Shown: positions 1 through 12,485 of the stretch, piece after piece
How positions within the stretch are numbered: the stretch's first letter is position 1
Layout: each line of letters starts with the position of its first letter
Assembly (NCBI GenBank): GCA_032622095.1
Contig: CP136063.1
Location: 143,299,950 to 143,363,949 of the forward strand
Source of the DNA: Siphonodentalium dalli
Lineage: Eukaryota; Mollusca; Scaphopoda; Gadilida; Siphonodentaliidae
Length of the DNA stretch: 64,000 bases
Direction: 5' to 3'
Notes under the pieces: generated by a model
The model's input: only the letters and a program-made list of their open reading frames with translations
What the model was told of the DNA's origin: nothing
Databases searched by the model: none
Made by a program: the position numbers and the translations under genes

Positions 1-1149
1 ATATGTATACAAGTGTAATCCGGTTCTACTCCACACAATGAGACGAAACAATACAGTATATTACAGCTGCATGATATACGGATGATCTATAATTTTAAAG
101 CTAATTATGCAGTTGCTCCGATATTACGAATGTTACCATATTCCGCTGGTGCAGATACACAGTATGCACGTAAGCAGCACATTGCTTAGTAAAATGGGAG
201 ACATCTGTTGGTTAGAGATTTTATGAAATGTGTTTCTACCTTGCCTTGGCTACTATAGTCAGTGAAGTGAGCCTGGCATGATATCCGTGGTCTTACGGGG
301 ACTCGGCTTCCCAAAGTGCCGTTATCTGTTCATCACAGGTTTAGTGCATCTGCTGATATCGCTGAATAACAACAATGTTTTGATTTAAAATTGATGTGCT
401 TTCTGTCAGTCCACAATCGGCTTCAGACATATACGTCGGGTACTTGACTGGATTGGGCTTCGATCTTCAAAATCCCGAAGATGTTACATAATTGTATAAA
501 GGCTGATCCTTTATCTCGTATTCTTGCCCAGCGCATATTCTATGATTATTCTCCCGCACAACGCCCATAAATGTATATCGACCGAGTATGCTCATAAATG
601 AATCAATAATTACATAGTAATGGGAGGAAAGAAAAGTGGATACCAGTGACCAGCGCGTGAAACCATTGTTAACTCATCAGTTATGACAACTTCGCATATA
701 TTTTATTAAATATCACGTCGATATTTGCAATGACGGCAAAGTAATTAAAGGACAGAATTTGTGACTTGTACATGAGCAATGTAATATAGCAACTCATTAA
801 GAACGTTAGGCGGATATATGAACAATGCGGTTAAGTCCCTCCAATCCGTTTATCTTCCCATTTCTCGCAGAAATCGGAATAGGTTGATTTGAAAGAAATT
901 GGCAGGTGTACTGAGGTTATTACGGTATCGTGCACAGTCTGCACATTGTAGTTTTAATGCACGATATATGAACATTACAGTTTAATCAGAGCGGCCTTCA
1001 GTGTGTGTCTATTATACGTGTCCCTAGTCATATAACAGCAACAACCAGCGCGCCACAGGCGCGTGTGGTTGTTTACACCTTAGGCACAGGTGAATGACAT
1101 CGTATACATTTTTCTATATCCATCATTGATTTTTCAAAGATCGCGGATA
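1..1149. other. AT-rich intergenic or intronic DNA, no gene seen
   Basis: No open frame here resembles a known protein. I looked on the minus strand for the S6 and calmodulin-binding exons of the SK channel, which should lie in this direction, and did not find them. Confidence 0.5.
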
Positions 1150-1925
1150 TGGATTTTGGGTTGACGATTATCGCAATACGATAGGGGAACACTCCGACAT
1201 TCGTACTCAGATAGCACCAATTTTTGTACCTAGCTTGACTGCCCTAAATTTCACGTGAAAATGAGGCTCGGTCCAGACCTAATTTACGGGACGAGTTTTG
1301 TAAATTCCGCTATAAACTGAGACGAGTTGTAGTTTCTATTGATTACATGATCCAAAAACCTCGACAAAACATACTTAAATCAACCAATGGGACGCGAAAC
1401 TAGCATTGGCTTCTATAATGCATGCGATGACGTTTCACGTAACTATGAGTTGTTTGCCCGAGTAAAGAAATAGTCCCAGACAAATAAAGACTCCTTGGCG
1501 TATTTAATGGCGTATATTTAATGACATAACTTTTCAAACTCTTCATTCATTATAGTTTATTGGAAAAACATTGGAAGCCATATTATTTTGAGACGTAGCG
1601 TACGGAATGTAAACAGACGACAAACCGGAAGTCAGCAGTCACCTGGCACTATTTCCTGTTATTAAACGGACGTTTAATATCACAATTTATAGAATGGGTT
1701 TATTGAATGGAATAAGGGTAGGATCATGTAATAAATATATATATTTATCACCCAATTTATTATTCATTTTCATAAAAATAAAATAAAACAAGACGATATG
1801 TTTTAAATTTCTTAAGCATGAAATTGGCGATAAGTTGTTATCAGAGTGCGTTATACATGTGATAGTTACGTTACGCACACGGTGTTCCCCTATCGTATTG
1901 CGATAATCGCCAACGTGGATTTTGG
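1150..1925. mobile_element. Non-autonomous TIR element, Mutator-like (MITE), with 10-bp target duplication
   Basis: A 33-bp terminal inverted repeat lies at 1160-1192 and, inverted, at 1882-1914, with a single mismatch. Its outer end reads GTTGRCGATTATCGC. The same 10-mer, TGGATTTTGG, sits directly outside both ends (1150-1159 and 1916-1925, the right copy separated by one extra G), which is what a target-site duplication looks like. The element body is about 755 bp and has no transposase frame, so it would depend on an enzyme elsewhere. A 9-11 bp duplication is typical of Mutator-like elements, but the superfamily call is inference because no transposase is present. Confidence 0.75.
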
Positions 1926-2687
1926 AGAAATTGTCATGTGACTTCCGGTTAGCAACTGTGTGGAGATAGCCAAAGCTTTGATTGGGAAATGGATAATTGC
2001 GATGAAAATGAAATAGAGCTATACTTCACGACTTACGAAGAATTCGCATGTGATTTTAGGTCTATTAGTTTCATTTAGACCAATTTCGTTAGTTCGTTTA
2101 ATGAAAACCAGCGAAGACGTCATGACACGGTTTCTGACGTCATTTACGTCGTTTGAATTTGAATTTGAATTTTCTGGCCAGAATCCAGACAAAATGACCA
2201 ATATTTCACAATCCACGACAAGTCCTGTCATGTCGTCTCCACCGGGACCACTGCATGCTGCTACTTAAATTATTCTTAGTGTTATTTCGCCGTTAAAAGG
2301 CAAATTTGAGGCACATCATGTGTGGTTGCCCCACTACGTGTCACGTACGACTCATATCACCCCCTTGAATGATACTCGTGTGTATCAGCTAACACTAGCG
2401 TTTATGAGTTTCAAAAGTACCTAGTGAATGCTGATACAAACAATGGCACAACTTGCAATAATTATCTACGTGGTCAAAGTGCGGTTGTATACAATTAAGG
2501 ATAATAGGTGTACATGCGTATATACAATGAATAAAATATAAATTATGTGATATCTACCCCAGGTGTAAGAACTAAGAACTACTTGAACTGGTTGACATAC
2601 AATTACAATTCTTTTAAATTTCTCAAATTCGTCATCACACGGAACACTTCACATTGCATTTGTTTTATTTATACTACATAGACTTAC

Positions 2688-2826
2688 CATGACTCCTGTT
2701 GCTATGGCAACTCCGCGTCCACAGTATGTGTTCGGAACTATGTCGCCGTATCCGATAGATAGGAAGGTGATAGCAATCAACCACATGGAATTCAACAAAT
2801 TGTCATGTTGCAATGTATCGTGGTGA
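2688..2826 (-). CDS. SK channel pore exon (KCNN family), partial gene
   Basis: This 139-bp internal exon encodes the pore loop of a small-conductance calcium-activated potassium channel, a plasma-membrane tetramer gated through bound calmodulin. The translation contains [19 protein letters not shown] followed by [14 protein letters not shown] is the potassium selectivity filter and the TFLSIGYGD...P.TYCG context is typical of SK channels. The acceptor is a TTTTTTCAG tract ending at 2827, and the donor is GTAAGT directly after the ATG codon ending at 2688 (phase 0). The exon starts with one base that completes an AGT (Ser) codon from the previous exon, and 139 = 1 + 46 codons keeps the frame. 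The rest of S6 and the calmodulin-binding domain should follow to the left and were not found in the window. The exon boundaries are read from splice consensus and homology, not from transcripts. Confidence 0.9.
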
Positions 2827-5336
2827 CTGAAAAAAACATTGTGTCGATTACAACCGTATACACGGAATCTCCATGAACCCTCTTGGTGACGGTCGCGTTC
2901 AACAGTATTCACTGTTAATATTTCTAAATGTCGGTCATATTGCCATGCTTATATACGTGTGGATTGTCTCGATGCCACACACATCAACAAGTTATGTCTA
3001 AACATGCATACACCAGTTATGTCAGTGGTTCTAATGTGGATAAATAAATGACTGTTCAATATATTACACTGCAACATCGAATCGCTATACGTATGCCAGA
3101 CGTATAGTAACGAACCAAATTAATTTTATATTGACACAAAATAGAATATTCGAGTGACACATCAATAAGTACCGTTGTTGGTATTGTAACAGCTTCAATG
3201 GAACATGGCTATGTCAGCCTAAGCGCACTACTATCCGAAATTATCTTATTATATCTAGAATTAGTACTTTGGCAGTATGATACATGGATCAACCATGTTT
3301 AATTATCTAGTGACTGCTTAGTATCCCTCCTTGAGACCATCGAAGACTGGCGGAAAATGGCCGAACACAATCTAAGGTGTGGTATGGTAATCACGGTGGC
3401 CATGTGTTGGGCCATATTGAATACTCCATTGCAGGATTTACGAATCTTGTTTTATATTTAGTCAGATTTGTATTATTACTGTTTTTGTCAGGTACTCATT
3501 GGATAAACATGGCGGTGTATGTGCATAGCGTTATCGATAACTTACTTTCTCTCGTGGCAGTGTGATATACATTAAATATGACAACAGCTCATTTATTGGT
3601 TGGTATGTGTTACAGCCATTTTTTCGAACGGAAACTTTATTTCTAATATATAACTTCTGCATTTATAACCGAAATAAGCCATTCGCAGTTGAGTCATACA
3701 TACAGCAAATATATTGATAAGTTTTAGTGACTGGATAATTTCACATCCCACAGTCAATGACGACAAAATTTGAATTGCAAAGTAGTAAGTCGAAAATTGT
3801 AATAAAAATAGTTGTATCCATTGTGGTATCGTATTGAATATCTAATCAGTAATGTGGTTTCTTTCACGTGCTACGTAGATTTTTCTAAAGTACTTATATA
3901 TTCCTCATTCGGACTATTGAAATGGTTGATGCATGTTACCGATTTCTTCGCATTTCGTAAAATATGTTGGCAACTAACAGTCTCCTGTTTGCATGTGAAA
4001 CTCTTCACACACAGCGATACATATATAGTCCAGGTATTTGTCCGCTCTGCTTTGTAAAAACTCAGAGCTGATCGTATTGTCCCACTAAATGACAACCTCC
4101 CGATTTCATGTATGGCATATTTTGTTGCAGAAAAACAAAGTACGACGCATTTGTAACCGGTTAATGGGTTTATAAACGCTTTATAAACGTTTGTTGTGTG
4201 TTAAATACTGAAACCCGGTTACAAGAAGTCGTTTAAAACATTTGACGTTACATTCGCTTACTAGAGAATAACTCCAACTAGAAACATGTGCGCTGTCACA
4301 AAGTTACATGCGCTTACTAGAGAATAAATGACTTTTTCTTTTCTGAGAATAAGTCCAATTAGAAAACTGATAATATTTCCTCTATACTTGTTAAAAAGGG
4401 TTACAATTTTACATTTGGAAGTTTTTAAACATCCTGAGTGTTTTTGTCAGAAAGCTACATTTGTTTACCGGAGAATAAGTCCAACTATAAACCTGAACAT
4501 ATCTCCACTATGCTTTAAAAAAAGGACTTCAACGTAACATTTGGAAGTCGTCTAAAATGTGACATGTTTTTGTCACAAGGTTACATTTGCTTACTAAAGA
4601 ATAACTCCAACTAGAAAAATTAAAATATTTCCACCATCCTTGTAAAAATAGATTATTTTGTGACAAAAAACATGTCTGATTTTTTTAAATGGCTTGCAAA
4701 TGTAACTTTGTAGCCCTGTTTTTTTTTTACAAGAATGGTGGAAATATTTTCATTTTCTTATCAGACTTATTCGCTAGTAAGCAGATGCAACTTTGTGACA
4801 CAAACATGTTCGATTTTTTAAACGGCTTGGAGTTAAGCAAATGTAACATTGTGACTAAAACACGTCTTTTGTTTTAAACGACTTCCAAATGTAACTTTGT
4901 AACTCATTTTTTTACAAGGATGGTGGAAATATATAGTTTAAACATCACAGCAACAGACGTGGAGGTGGCGCACGACGCTGTCGTAAAGTCTTCAGTCGCT
5001 ATAACTGATATCGACTAGCCCGTGAGTACAAAGTTTCTGGCAGACACACCCGGAAAATGTTCTAATTGTCTCTGACTCTCAATTCTTACTTTCTTGCAGG
5101 ATTATAATTGATTTTGAGCGGATACAAAGGGGTGCACCTTATGTGGGGACGTCGTATGTACAATACAACATATAAATAACTCATGTTCAAAACCCCACAT
5201 GTCTTCGTGACAAAGGAACTGTGAAATATTGATCCCGGTTAATTATTGACCCCCCCCCCCCTGATAGTCTGGGTAGATGTAAGACCATACCATGCAGCCT
5301 AGACGACAAACGTCGGCGGTCTTACTATTTACCCAC
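2827..5336 (-). other. SK channel intron (2.5 kb) between the S5 and pore exons
   Basis: Bounded by GT (5336-5335) and AG (2828-2827) on the minus strand. It joins a phase-2 donor to a matching acceptor. It contains the folded-back repeat array at about 4230-4935 and a poly-C run near 5252. No other exon-like frame was recognised inside it. Confidence 0.8.
4225..4936. repeat. Inverted array of a degenerate satellite-like repeat
   Basis: Left of about 4650 a degenerate module recurs near 4247, 4303, 4450 and 4575: a 'GTTACATTTGCTTACTAGAG' block, a 'AATAASTCCAACTAGAAA' block, then 'AATATTTCCACCATCCTTG'. Right of 4680 the same modules appear reverse-complemented (for example 'ACAAGAATGGTGGAAATATT' at about 4729 and again near 4915). 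The whole stretch can therefore fold into a long imperfect hairpin with its centre near 4680. It lies in the SK channel intron. It has no coding capacity. Confidence 0.7.
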
Positions 5337-5745
5337 CTCTCACAAAGCCGCAATGTCCAGCTAGCTATAATCCAGAGCGACAACATGAAGACAAGTAGAA
5401 CTGTACCGGGGCAGATTGTCATCAGAGTTTTCATAACAAATTTTGTATCGAATTTTATTCTGTTCAAAGCGCCGATTGATCTTGAAGACGCGTCCGTGAA
5501 TAGTCTACTGTGCAACAACATAACTCTGGCTATTAAATATAACCTCAGGAACATCGGTAACGATAAAAGCGTGTCTATTGGCACTTGTGGAGATGTCTGT
5601 TTAATCCCATCTGAATGTGTCGTATGCCACACAAAACTGAAGTCTCCTGGAATGGGATGAATAGCACACACTAACAGTTCGAACCCCAGCTGAATTGTCC
5701 GTCGCCAAGATATCGCGATTCTCCAGTCTTCCACACAATTGTCCA
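5337..5745 (-). CDS. SK channel exon: S2 end to S5 (KCNN family), partial gene
   Basis: A 409-bp internal exon of a small-conductance calcium-activated potassium channel. The translation starts VDNC.EDWRIA, just after S2. It continues through S3 with [12 protein letters not shown]4 with [18 protein letters not shown], the linker [15 protein letters not shown], and S5 with [18 protein letters not shown] ending at a CE motif. All of these are diagnostic for the KCNN family, not for voltage-gated channels; S4 keeps few positive charges, as is usual for SK. The acceptor is CGCAG at 5750-5746. The donor is GAGAG|GTGGGT at 5337/5336 (phase 2), and 409 = 2 + 135 codons + 2. The codon across the junction is AGT, giving Cys-Glu-Ser-His-His-Asp where relatives have Cys-Glu-Arg-(Tyr/Phe)-His-Asp. 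Exons for the N-terminus and S1 were not found in the sequence to the right. Confidence 0.92.
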
Positions 5746-5817
5746 CTGCGAACAGCTAAAATAAAAGGTAGACTGTCAACTACTACTCAATTACACCTGA
5801 TTTAGTGGTCAGGATGC

Positions 5818-5947
5818 TTTTAAGAAGCGGCAACGTTAGTTCATTTTAAGAAGCGGTAACGTTAGATCATTTTAAGAAGCGGTAACGTTAGATCATTTTA
5901 AGAAGCGGTAACGTTAGTTCATTTTAAGAAGCGGTAACGTTAGTTCA
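5818..5947 (+). repeat. Minisatellite, 5 copies of a 26-bp unit
   Basis: Five head-to-tail copies of TTTTAAGAAGCGGTAACG followed by TTAGWTCA. They are nearly identical; one copy has C for T in the GGTAAC part. The array sits 73 bp upstream of the SK exon on its acceptor side, so inside the preceding intron. Confidence 0.9.
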
Positions 5948-8900
5948 TGTTAAGTTATCAATTTCGCGGTGTTTTGATGATATGAACAAATCGAGGAAAT
6001 GCCACTATGTTTATATATAACACACACGTAGTGTTTCTGAATACCATATTTATATATGCAATCAACGTCGTTTTCGATGCATCTGTCGGCGTATAGAAGT
6101 GTCGGATGCCGAACTATATACTGTATAATTTCACGAACGTTGATTGCTTATAATTACGACAATCCGCATAAATTAGTTGCTGATTATGACTATTTTTTGA
6201 AGAAAATATACCAAAAACACCAAATCGTAAAACTACCAAATTGATACTTGTGTCTGGACTTCATAACGGAAATTGGGAAATTGGTTCGAAAATAAATTGG
6301 GCACTTTATGATTTGGCCAGTTTATTAATAAAAGATCAATGTCAAGGATAAACAACGAAATCATGGAATCTGCATCGTTTCAATTCATTTGTGGGAGTGA
6401 AAATGGAAATTACATGTGTCAAGTGTCAGACCTGATGTTTAATGAGAACATAATGTGTTTCTTTATTAGAAAGTGGGGTTTTATTGTCCATTTTTATTTG
6501 ATTTTGTTTAATTATTGTATTATTTTGCTGTTTAATCGGCGACAATTTTTCGCTGAGAGTTGGCGTCTTGGGTTACCACTAGAAACGGAAGTTATTTCTT
6601 GCGATTTAATTTGTGGACTAATCAAATTCCGGGTAAATTCGCCCCATGGTTATTCGACTTTGTTTGCGAACTTTTAAAAATATCACTAGACGACACTTCC
6701 CTCGGCTGATAGAGATTGTCGCTACCAAGTGTATCTAAGGGCCTTGACCAATCAAATGCACGCATTGAAGTGAAAGCGATTGTAGTTGTAATTATACCAC
6801 GAGTGATTATGATTTACCGCACGAACTTTCTCGAGTGCGTTAAATCATCAATCCCACGAGTGGTGTAAATTTGGTATTCTGAATCAATACATGTGTATTT
6901 TGTTTTTAACATGACCCAACCGATAAGAATAATATTGGAAATTTAGAACCTAAAACATCGAAATTTGTTCAACCCTCCGTAGACCCCGCGGCAACTCAAT
7001 ACATTTGTACTGTTACCCGGCGAAGGGATATGAAACCTGGGGATTTGTGAAATTAAACACAAAAGTTATTGAAATGTCTGATAACATTGTTTTGGTCACA
7101 TGATATCACAGATGTCACATAATATCACATATGTATGAAAGTATAACTAACGTTTTGTTTACTAACGTGTCAACTTGGAACTATATTTTCCAACGAGGTA
7201 ACGAACATTGTAGTCCCTACTGCTGGCATATATATCTATTTATACCGTTCAAAACGTATGAGAAACGTTTATGTCTACCTACAGTGGCGATTAACCACTT
7301 TTTTTCACATTGCCGTCAATACTATATTAGAGAACGTGATCATGGTACAAAACACATTCAGAAACCTATATACTGTGAAATTTCCAGGTTAGGGGCTGTA
7401 TTCGATGTTGCCAACCGACCACATTGAGACGGCTGTACCGGTTGTTCTGAAAACTCCATGCAACGCCACCGTTATTAAGACATTTTAAAATATATATGTT
7501 CTTGAATGTTTCATACAGCCACTGACTGTCTCAACTTACTCGGATTAGCAAAATACCACGAAGAGTGACAACTTTAGAAAAAAATAGCGGTACTTTTTGT
7601 GAATCATCAATCACCATTGCCCTATCAGCACCATACCTATTCAGCAGAACAAACCAGTCTTATATCAAATTAGCAGGACCACTTAATCAGGGGTGTCAGC
7701 TATAGCACTAAATGAGTGCGAAACAAAGAGGCATGGAGGGATTGTAGAATGGAACCTGGAAACAATTAATTATACTAAGATATTCATATTACGAAATATA
7801 TCAACTCATCCAGTAATTGCGGTTTATGCTGGGTCGATAACTGTGTGCTATGTCGTTATGGGGTTGTGTAATATTTAGCATGCTATTACACACTAGTAAA
7901 GTATCGCGCTGTAATTAGCCAATTATATGTTTGTCAACTCGAAGAGTATATAATAGAGCCCGGGCTCCATCTCGAGAACGAATACACCGAAATGCGACAA
8001 CAGACACGTTTCTGTGAACACCTTTTTTTGTGCGAAGCGGTGACATTTAATTCGCTTCGCTGTTCCGTCCCCGGTTTTCGCGCATTCAAAAATTACTGAC
8101 GTATTGGTGAAACACGAGTCAAGGAACGCGCCTATTTCTTTCGGTTTTATTATATGCGATTAATGTGAATGATAGTAAAATTATATCGATAACAGCTGCT
8201 GTTTCAAGTTTCAGTCCAAGGACATACACATATGGGACAGTCCGATAATTTTATTGTAATAATGTGTTGAAATTTATTGTGGGCAATTAGTACGATGCAT
8301 GACTTCTACCTATCACACATATTTGGTACAAATGCGATTCGGCTCATTGTTGAGCTTTCAAGGTGTTTAATAGTCAAGCAGCTTGAGTTGTGTTGGCATA
8401 ACATTTGTGTAGTGTGCATGTAATAAGTTCGAATTATCCAGTCCAATGAAATTGATAGAGGATGTATTGGCATTGTCTATGCATATATAAGGTGACAAGT
8501 GTAGCTGGTGTAGCTGACCCCGCTTAGCGATGTGAACTATACCAACCCCAATGGGTACTAAATTATAGTTAAGATATACAAGCAAGCTAACAAGAGTTCT
8601 TATCACATGATATCTGAAGATATAGTTCAAGTCAGATGGTCACCTGCAAGAAACGCTAATGTCAGATGATAATTTATTGTCAGTCATGGGGATTGGGTGA
8701 ATAAGATTAAACATAATGTTATACATGTATAAGGATCAAGACAGTTGGCATTTAGAAAGTACAATTACTATAAAAAGACATACATGACATGTATAAATAA
8801 GGCGAGTTCAATATTATATGTATATGTTGACATCTCATGCAACCGATTCTGTCCTCCATCTCGTGTACACATATTAATATGTGAAAAGATAGTAAGTATG

Positions 8901-9177
8901 TTCAAGCTCTCATAATGTATCACTGAAGGGTTATTTTTCAAATGGTTGTAATCTCGAGTTTTAGGTTGTTTTAAAGGTCCAATCCCAAGTGGTTACAGCC
9001 AACGAAAAATCATTTCCTCTCAAATTTGTTCAGTTAAGAATTATTTAGTTAAGAATTATTTTACCATGTCGACCCCTCAACTCAATTAAACAATCGTATA
9101 TAACTCTATATTCTGTAGTAAATAATTATCCTAAATCACCCACACATGTTAAGAGAAGTGAAGATGCATCTTTAAGC
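5948..9177. other. Non-coding AT-rich DNA, probably SK intron
   Basis: No open frame resembles a known protein, and I saw no clear inverted or tandem repeats. It may be the long intron upstream of the S2-S5 exon, but its upstream exon was not found. Confidence 0.4.
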
Positions 9178-9348
9178 CTGTTAGGAGTAGCAGTGTAGTC
9201 AACTTGCCTTACTATTGATGCCTGGGCGGCGACGGGAAGACGGCCAGTTAGGTCACGTCATCGCCCGGATTTTGTATGTACATCGCACTATATTTTGATG
9301 TTTGTCCAGTGTATATACATTATCCAATAAACATTCATTCATTGATTA
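9178..9348 (+). mobile_element. 3' tail of a non-LTR retrotransposon with (CATT)n end
   Basis: A short GC-richer stretch (GCCTGGGCGGCGACGGGAAG near 9221) leads into AATAAACATTCATTCATTG near 9328. An AATAAA signal running into a 4-bp microsatellite is the usual 3' end of CR1/L2-type elements. Only the tail is present. Confidence 0.5.
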
Positions 9349-9621
9349 ATTATTCGTTATTCTTTCTCGGGAAAACTACTCAATTCTGTTGATATAAGTC
9401 AACATGACTTTAATAACCTACAAACCCGGTGACTTAATATATAAGTCTCTGAGATGCTTCGCACATTAAGCCGCCGCATGAGGTCCATAAATAGGATGTT
9501 TGGAACGAATCTCTCCCAGCATGCCTGGGACGATGTTCAAACACAGACGTAGTGTCCTAGTTTGTACATCTCAGCACGATTGCTAGTTTCTTAGTGGAAA
9601 TATATTTCCTACTGAGAGGTT

Positions 9622-9678
9622 TCTACGTACATGTAGAACATGTGTTTCTACGTACATGTAGTACATGTGTTTCTACAT
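9622..9678 (+). repeat. Short tandem repeat of about 25 bp containing a palindrome
   Basis: GTTTCTACGTACATGTAG recurs with spacer WACATGT two full times, with a partial third copy. Confidence 0.6.
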
Positions 9679-11114
9679 GGATGTGCAGCGGGAACATTTT
9701 TTAGTGAGATTAGGAGTATAGTGGCCCCTCAACCCGGCTTTCCTCAACCTCCAAAAATGGCAGCGTCATTATGACTGATTTGATGTTGTGGGATTATGAG
9801 TTGCTTTGAGGATCGGTCTGTCATTACGACCTACATGTAGGTGTCGGTGTCGAAATCTACAAGCTAGTTAACTAAACAGTCATACATTTCTAAATTTTAG
9901 TCAGGTCGAATTCGACAAACGGCGTGTAACACGGACTTTTTTTGCGAACAGCTTGTGACAGTATAGAGGACCAATTGACTGTAAGTCTAGTGTTTGCGAC
10001 TGAAGTGCGTTACTGCTATCTTAAGAAGTTTGACAGTGTTTTATTTCAATACATTTATTATACATTGGCAGTGCTTTATCTGAGTACATTTATTATTTAA
10101 GGAACGAGATGATTGCACAGGCTTAACTGTACTCCATTGAGCACAGCGCACACTCTTTAACTGACACATTCTTATGATCACATACTGCAATACTGTTGTT
10201 CGGGAGACTACACGCCGAGAACAATGATTCGCCAACACCCAACATTTAATGGAAATCGATACCAAAGCTCTGTATTGTTGATTACCGCCATACAATTCGC
10301 GCCACATTGCCATCGGAAATACAGTGTTCTATCAGGCGATCAGCAATTTCTCGTCGCTCAATTTGCTCTTTTCGACCCACGTTAACCTAACATAGACACC
10401 GACTGTATTTACTGTGTTGGCTGAGTCAAACACAACATTGATCAGGCATGATTTTGTAGCAAATATCATTCGCAAGCACACAGGAAAGATGTCGCCACAG
10501 AAATGGTTAGACAAACAAAGAATAGTTAAAAAATATGGCGGCTATAAGGCGTTTTTTTTGTTAATTCGTACGTAAATGCGAGTTCCAAAACGAAGATATG
10601 AGATGGAACACAAACATAAATTGTTAGTCGTGGATAGTCTTTTTTTCATATGCACCAGGGTATATTAATTTCAAGTGTTTGCTTGGTGTGATTCCATGTT
10701 TGACAACATCATGTATTATGCAGCCTTTAATTTGATTGTGCTTTGTCTCAGATCAATGTCAACTATTGGTTAGATTTTAAACCGAAACTCTGCTCTTGAT
10801 TGTTATTGTAAATTAAAAGAACAATATAGAGCAGAGTTTCGGTTTGCTTTATATAACGTTGAAACCATTTCGGTGTAAATGCTGCAGCACGTTGGTTGGT
10901 GATATGTCCACCTTCCCATGAACTGGGACAGGACATGTCACCATGTTTGGATTATTGCAACATTCCTGTTTTAAAATGATGAAAATAAAATAAATTTGAA
11001 GCGTAAAAGAATTAGTTACTTCTACGTTTAACCATTTCTTTACTAAATATGCATTGAAGATTAGTTCCTTTAGGAAATGAACGGTTAATACGTTCATCAG
11101 AAGACCATATGTCG
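9679..11114. other. Non-coding DNA with one perfect hairpin
   Basis: No recognisable gene. The only strong structure is the 18-bp stem at 10779-10845, listed separately. Confidence 0.4.
10779..10845. repeat. Perfect 18-bp inverted repeat with 31-nt loop
   Basis: AAACCGAAACTCTGCTCT at 10779-10796 is exactly reverse-complemented at 10828-10845. The loop also holds ATTGTT and AACAAT that can extend the pairing. It could be a tiny foldback element or a small-RNA hairpin. The sequence alone cannot decide. Confidence 0.75.
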
Positions 11115-12485
11115 TTTTAGTAGAGGCTCTTATGTCCATTTTTTTGGCTCCGTGTGCATTTTATGAAGAAATATAGCGACTATGTTAATGATGTTGCTTG
11201 ATATCTCAGGCACCAGAAAACGAATGTTAGACACCTGGGGGTCGCGACTGGGTGGATTTATGACGTCATCAAAATGGCCGCCATCCAAAATTTCAGAGTA
11301 GGAACTGCGTCAGTTTGATTAATAGCTAGTAGTGAATTTATGATAGGAAATATAACATTTCTCTACTGATGTGATACTATTACAACAGCCTTCACGTTGA
11401 AAGAAAAATTGACCACATTAAACCAAGATGGTCTCCAAAATGGCGACCGAAATTCGGGAAAATTATGAATTTTCCCACTTGTCTCCTAAAACATTCACAG
11501 TTGTAGTCGGATTCCTTATGTCGAAAAAAATGGTCGCGCGTTTTCGGAATGTTAAAAGCGATATGAGAACAGTTTCTATACCACCAGTGTGTCTATTTTC
11601 AGAATCTACCTGTTTCCAGCTTGATATTTTAGTGGAAACAGGTTTGTGTGAGGCTTTTATTTGTGTACCCCTCTATTTTTTCCCCATCCACCTGGTAATA
11701 AAAACATGCTATTACGCATAGCAAGTTCGGTAAGTGGCTTTCTTTGTTCTTAGAAATCGAAAAACATAGAGAGATCTTACCACAAATTACTTAATTACAT
11801 ATCTTAATGTGGAATTTTATCATAAAATCATCAGATGAATTGTATTTATGACTGCATTTTCAATTTTCTTTCCCAAATATTAAGGCATTGTATATTCTTA
11901 AAATCAGCTACATCACATATAGACGAACATGAACAATCTACAAGAAGGATATCTTGATCATATGCCACAAACAAAACTTCGATACATCGATTTTTGGTAA
12001 AGATATAACAGAAAAGCTAACCCCACCCACACCCTCACTGATTTCACAAGCCAGATTCCTTTGGTCGAAAACAACGGTCGCGCAATTTCGGATTGTATAA
12101 AACGACATACGAACGGTTTATTTATCAATAGCGTGTCTACTTTCAGAGTTTACCTGTGTCTAGTTGAAAATTTATTGGAAAAAAAGGTTTTTTGGACTGT
12201 TTTAAGAATTTAAAGAGCGTTTGCTTATTATACAAATATTAATCATCATAACTAACCTTCTGGTGGATGTGCGAGTTGAAATTAACAAATGTATCAAATA
12301 TAGCGGTCTACTTTCAGAGTCTACTTGTTTCCAGTCTGACATTTTAGTGGAAACAAATTGTTTGGACGGTTTAAAAAATTTAAAGAGCGTTTCCTGATTA
12401 TACAGATATTAACTAACACGATTAGCCTTTTCATGAATTGTGCGAGTTGAAATTATTTTTGAGAATGATGTCGTCAGATAAGTCT
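11115..12485 (+). mobile_element. Repeat family 'M' copy 1 (AAGATGGC-motif family)
   Basis: The block from AGTAGAGGCTCTTATGT (about 11119) through ATTTATGACGTCATC and the paired motifs AAAATGGCCGCC and AAAATGGCGACCGAAATTCG matches, reverse-complemented, the block at 23620-23290. Downstream (11500-12470) a second module with TTTTAGTGGAAACA is repeated three times in direct orientation, near 11600, 12130 and 12310. No transposase or RT frame was seen. Function unknown. Confidence 0.6.

Noticed and set aside
1115-1140. Minus-strand SMMD-like reading as the SK calmodulin-binding exon
   Set aside because: Only four residues fit the expected FMMDTQ region and the neighbours do not match, so it is chance.
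2019-2268. Opposed frames near the AATTTGAATTTG run
   Set aside because: Caused by the repeated GAATTT sequence. No protein similarity.
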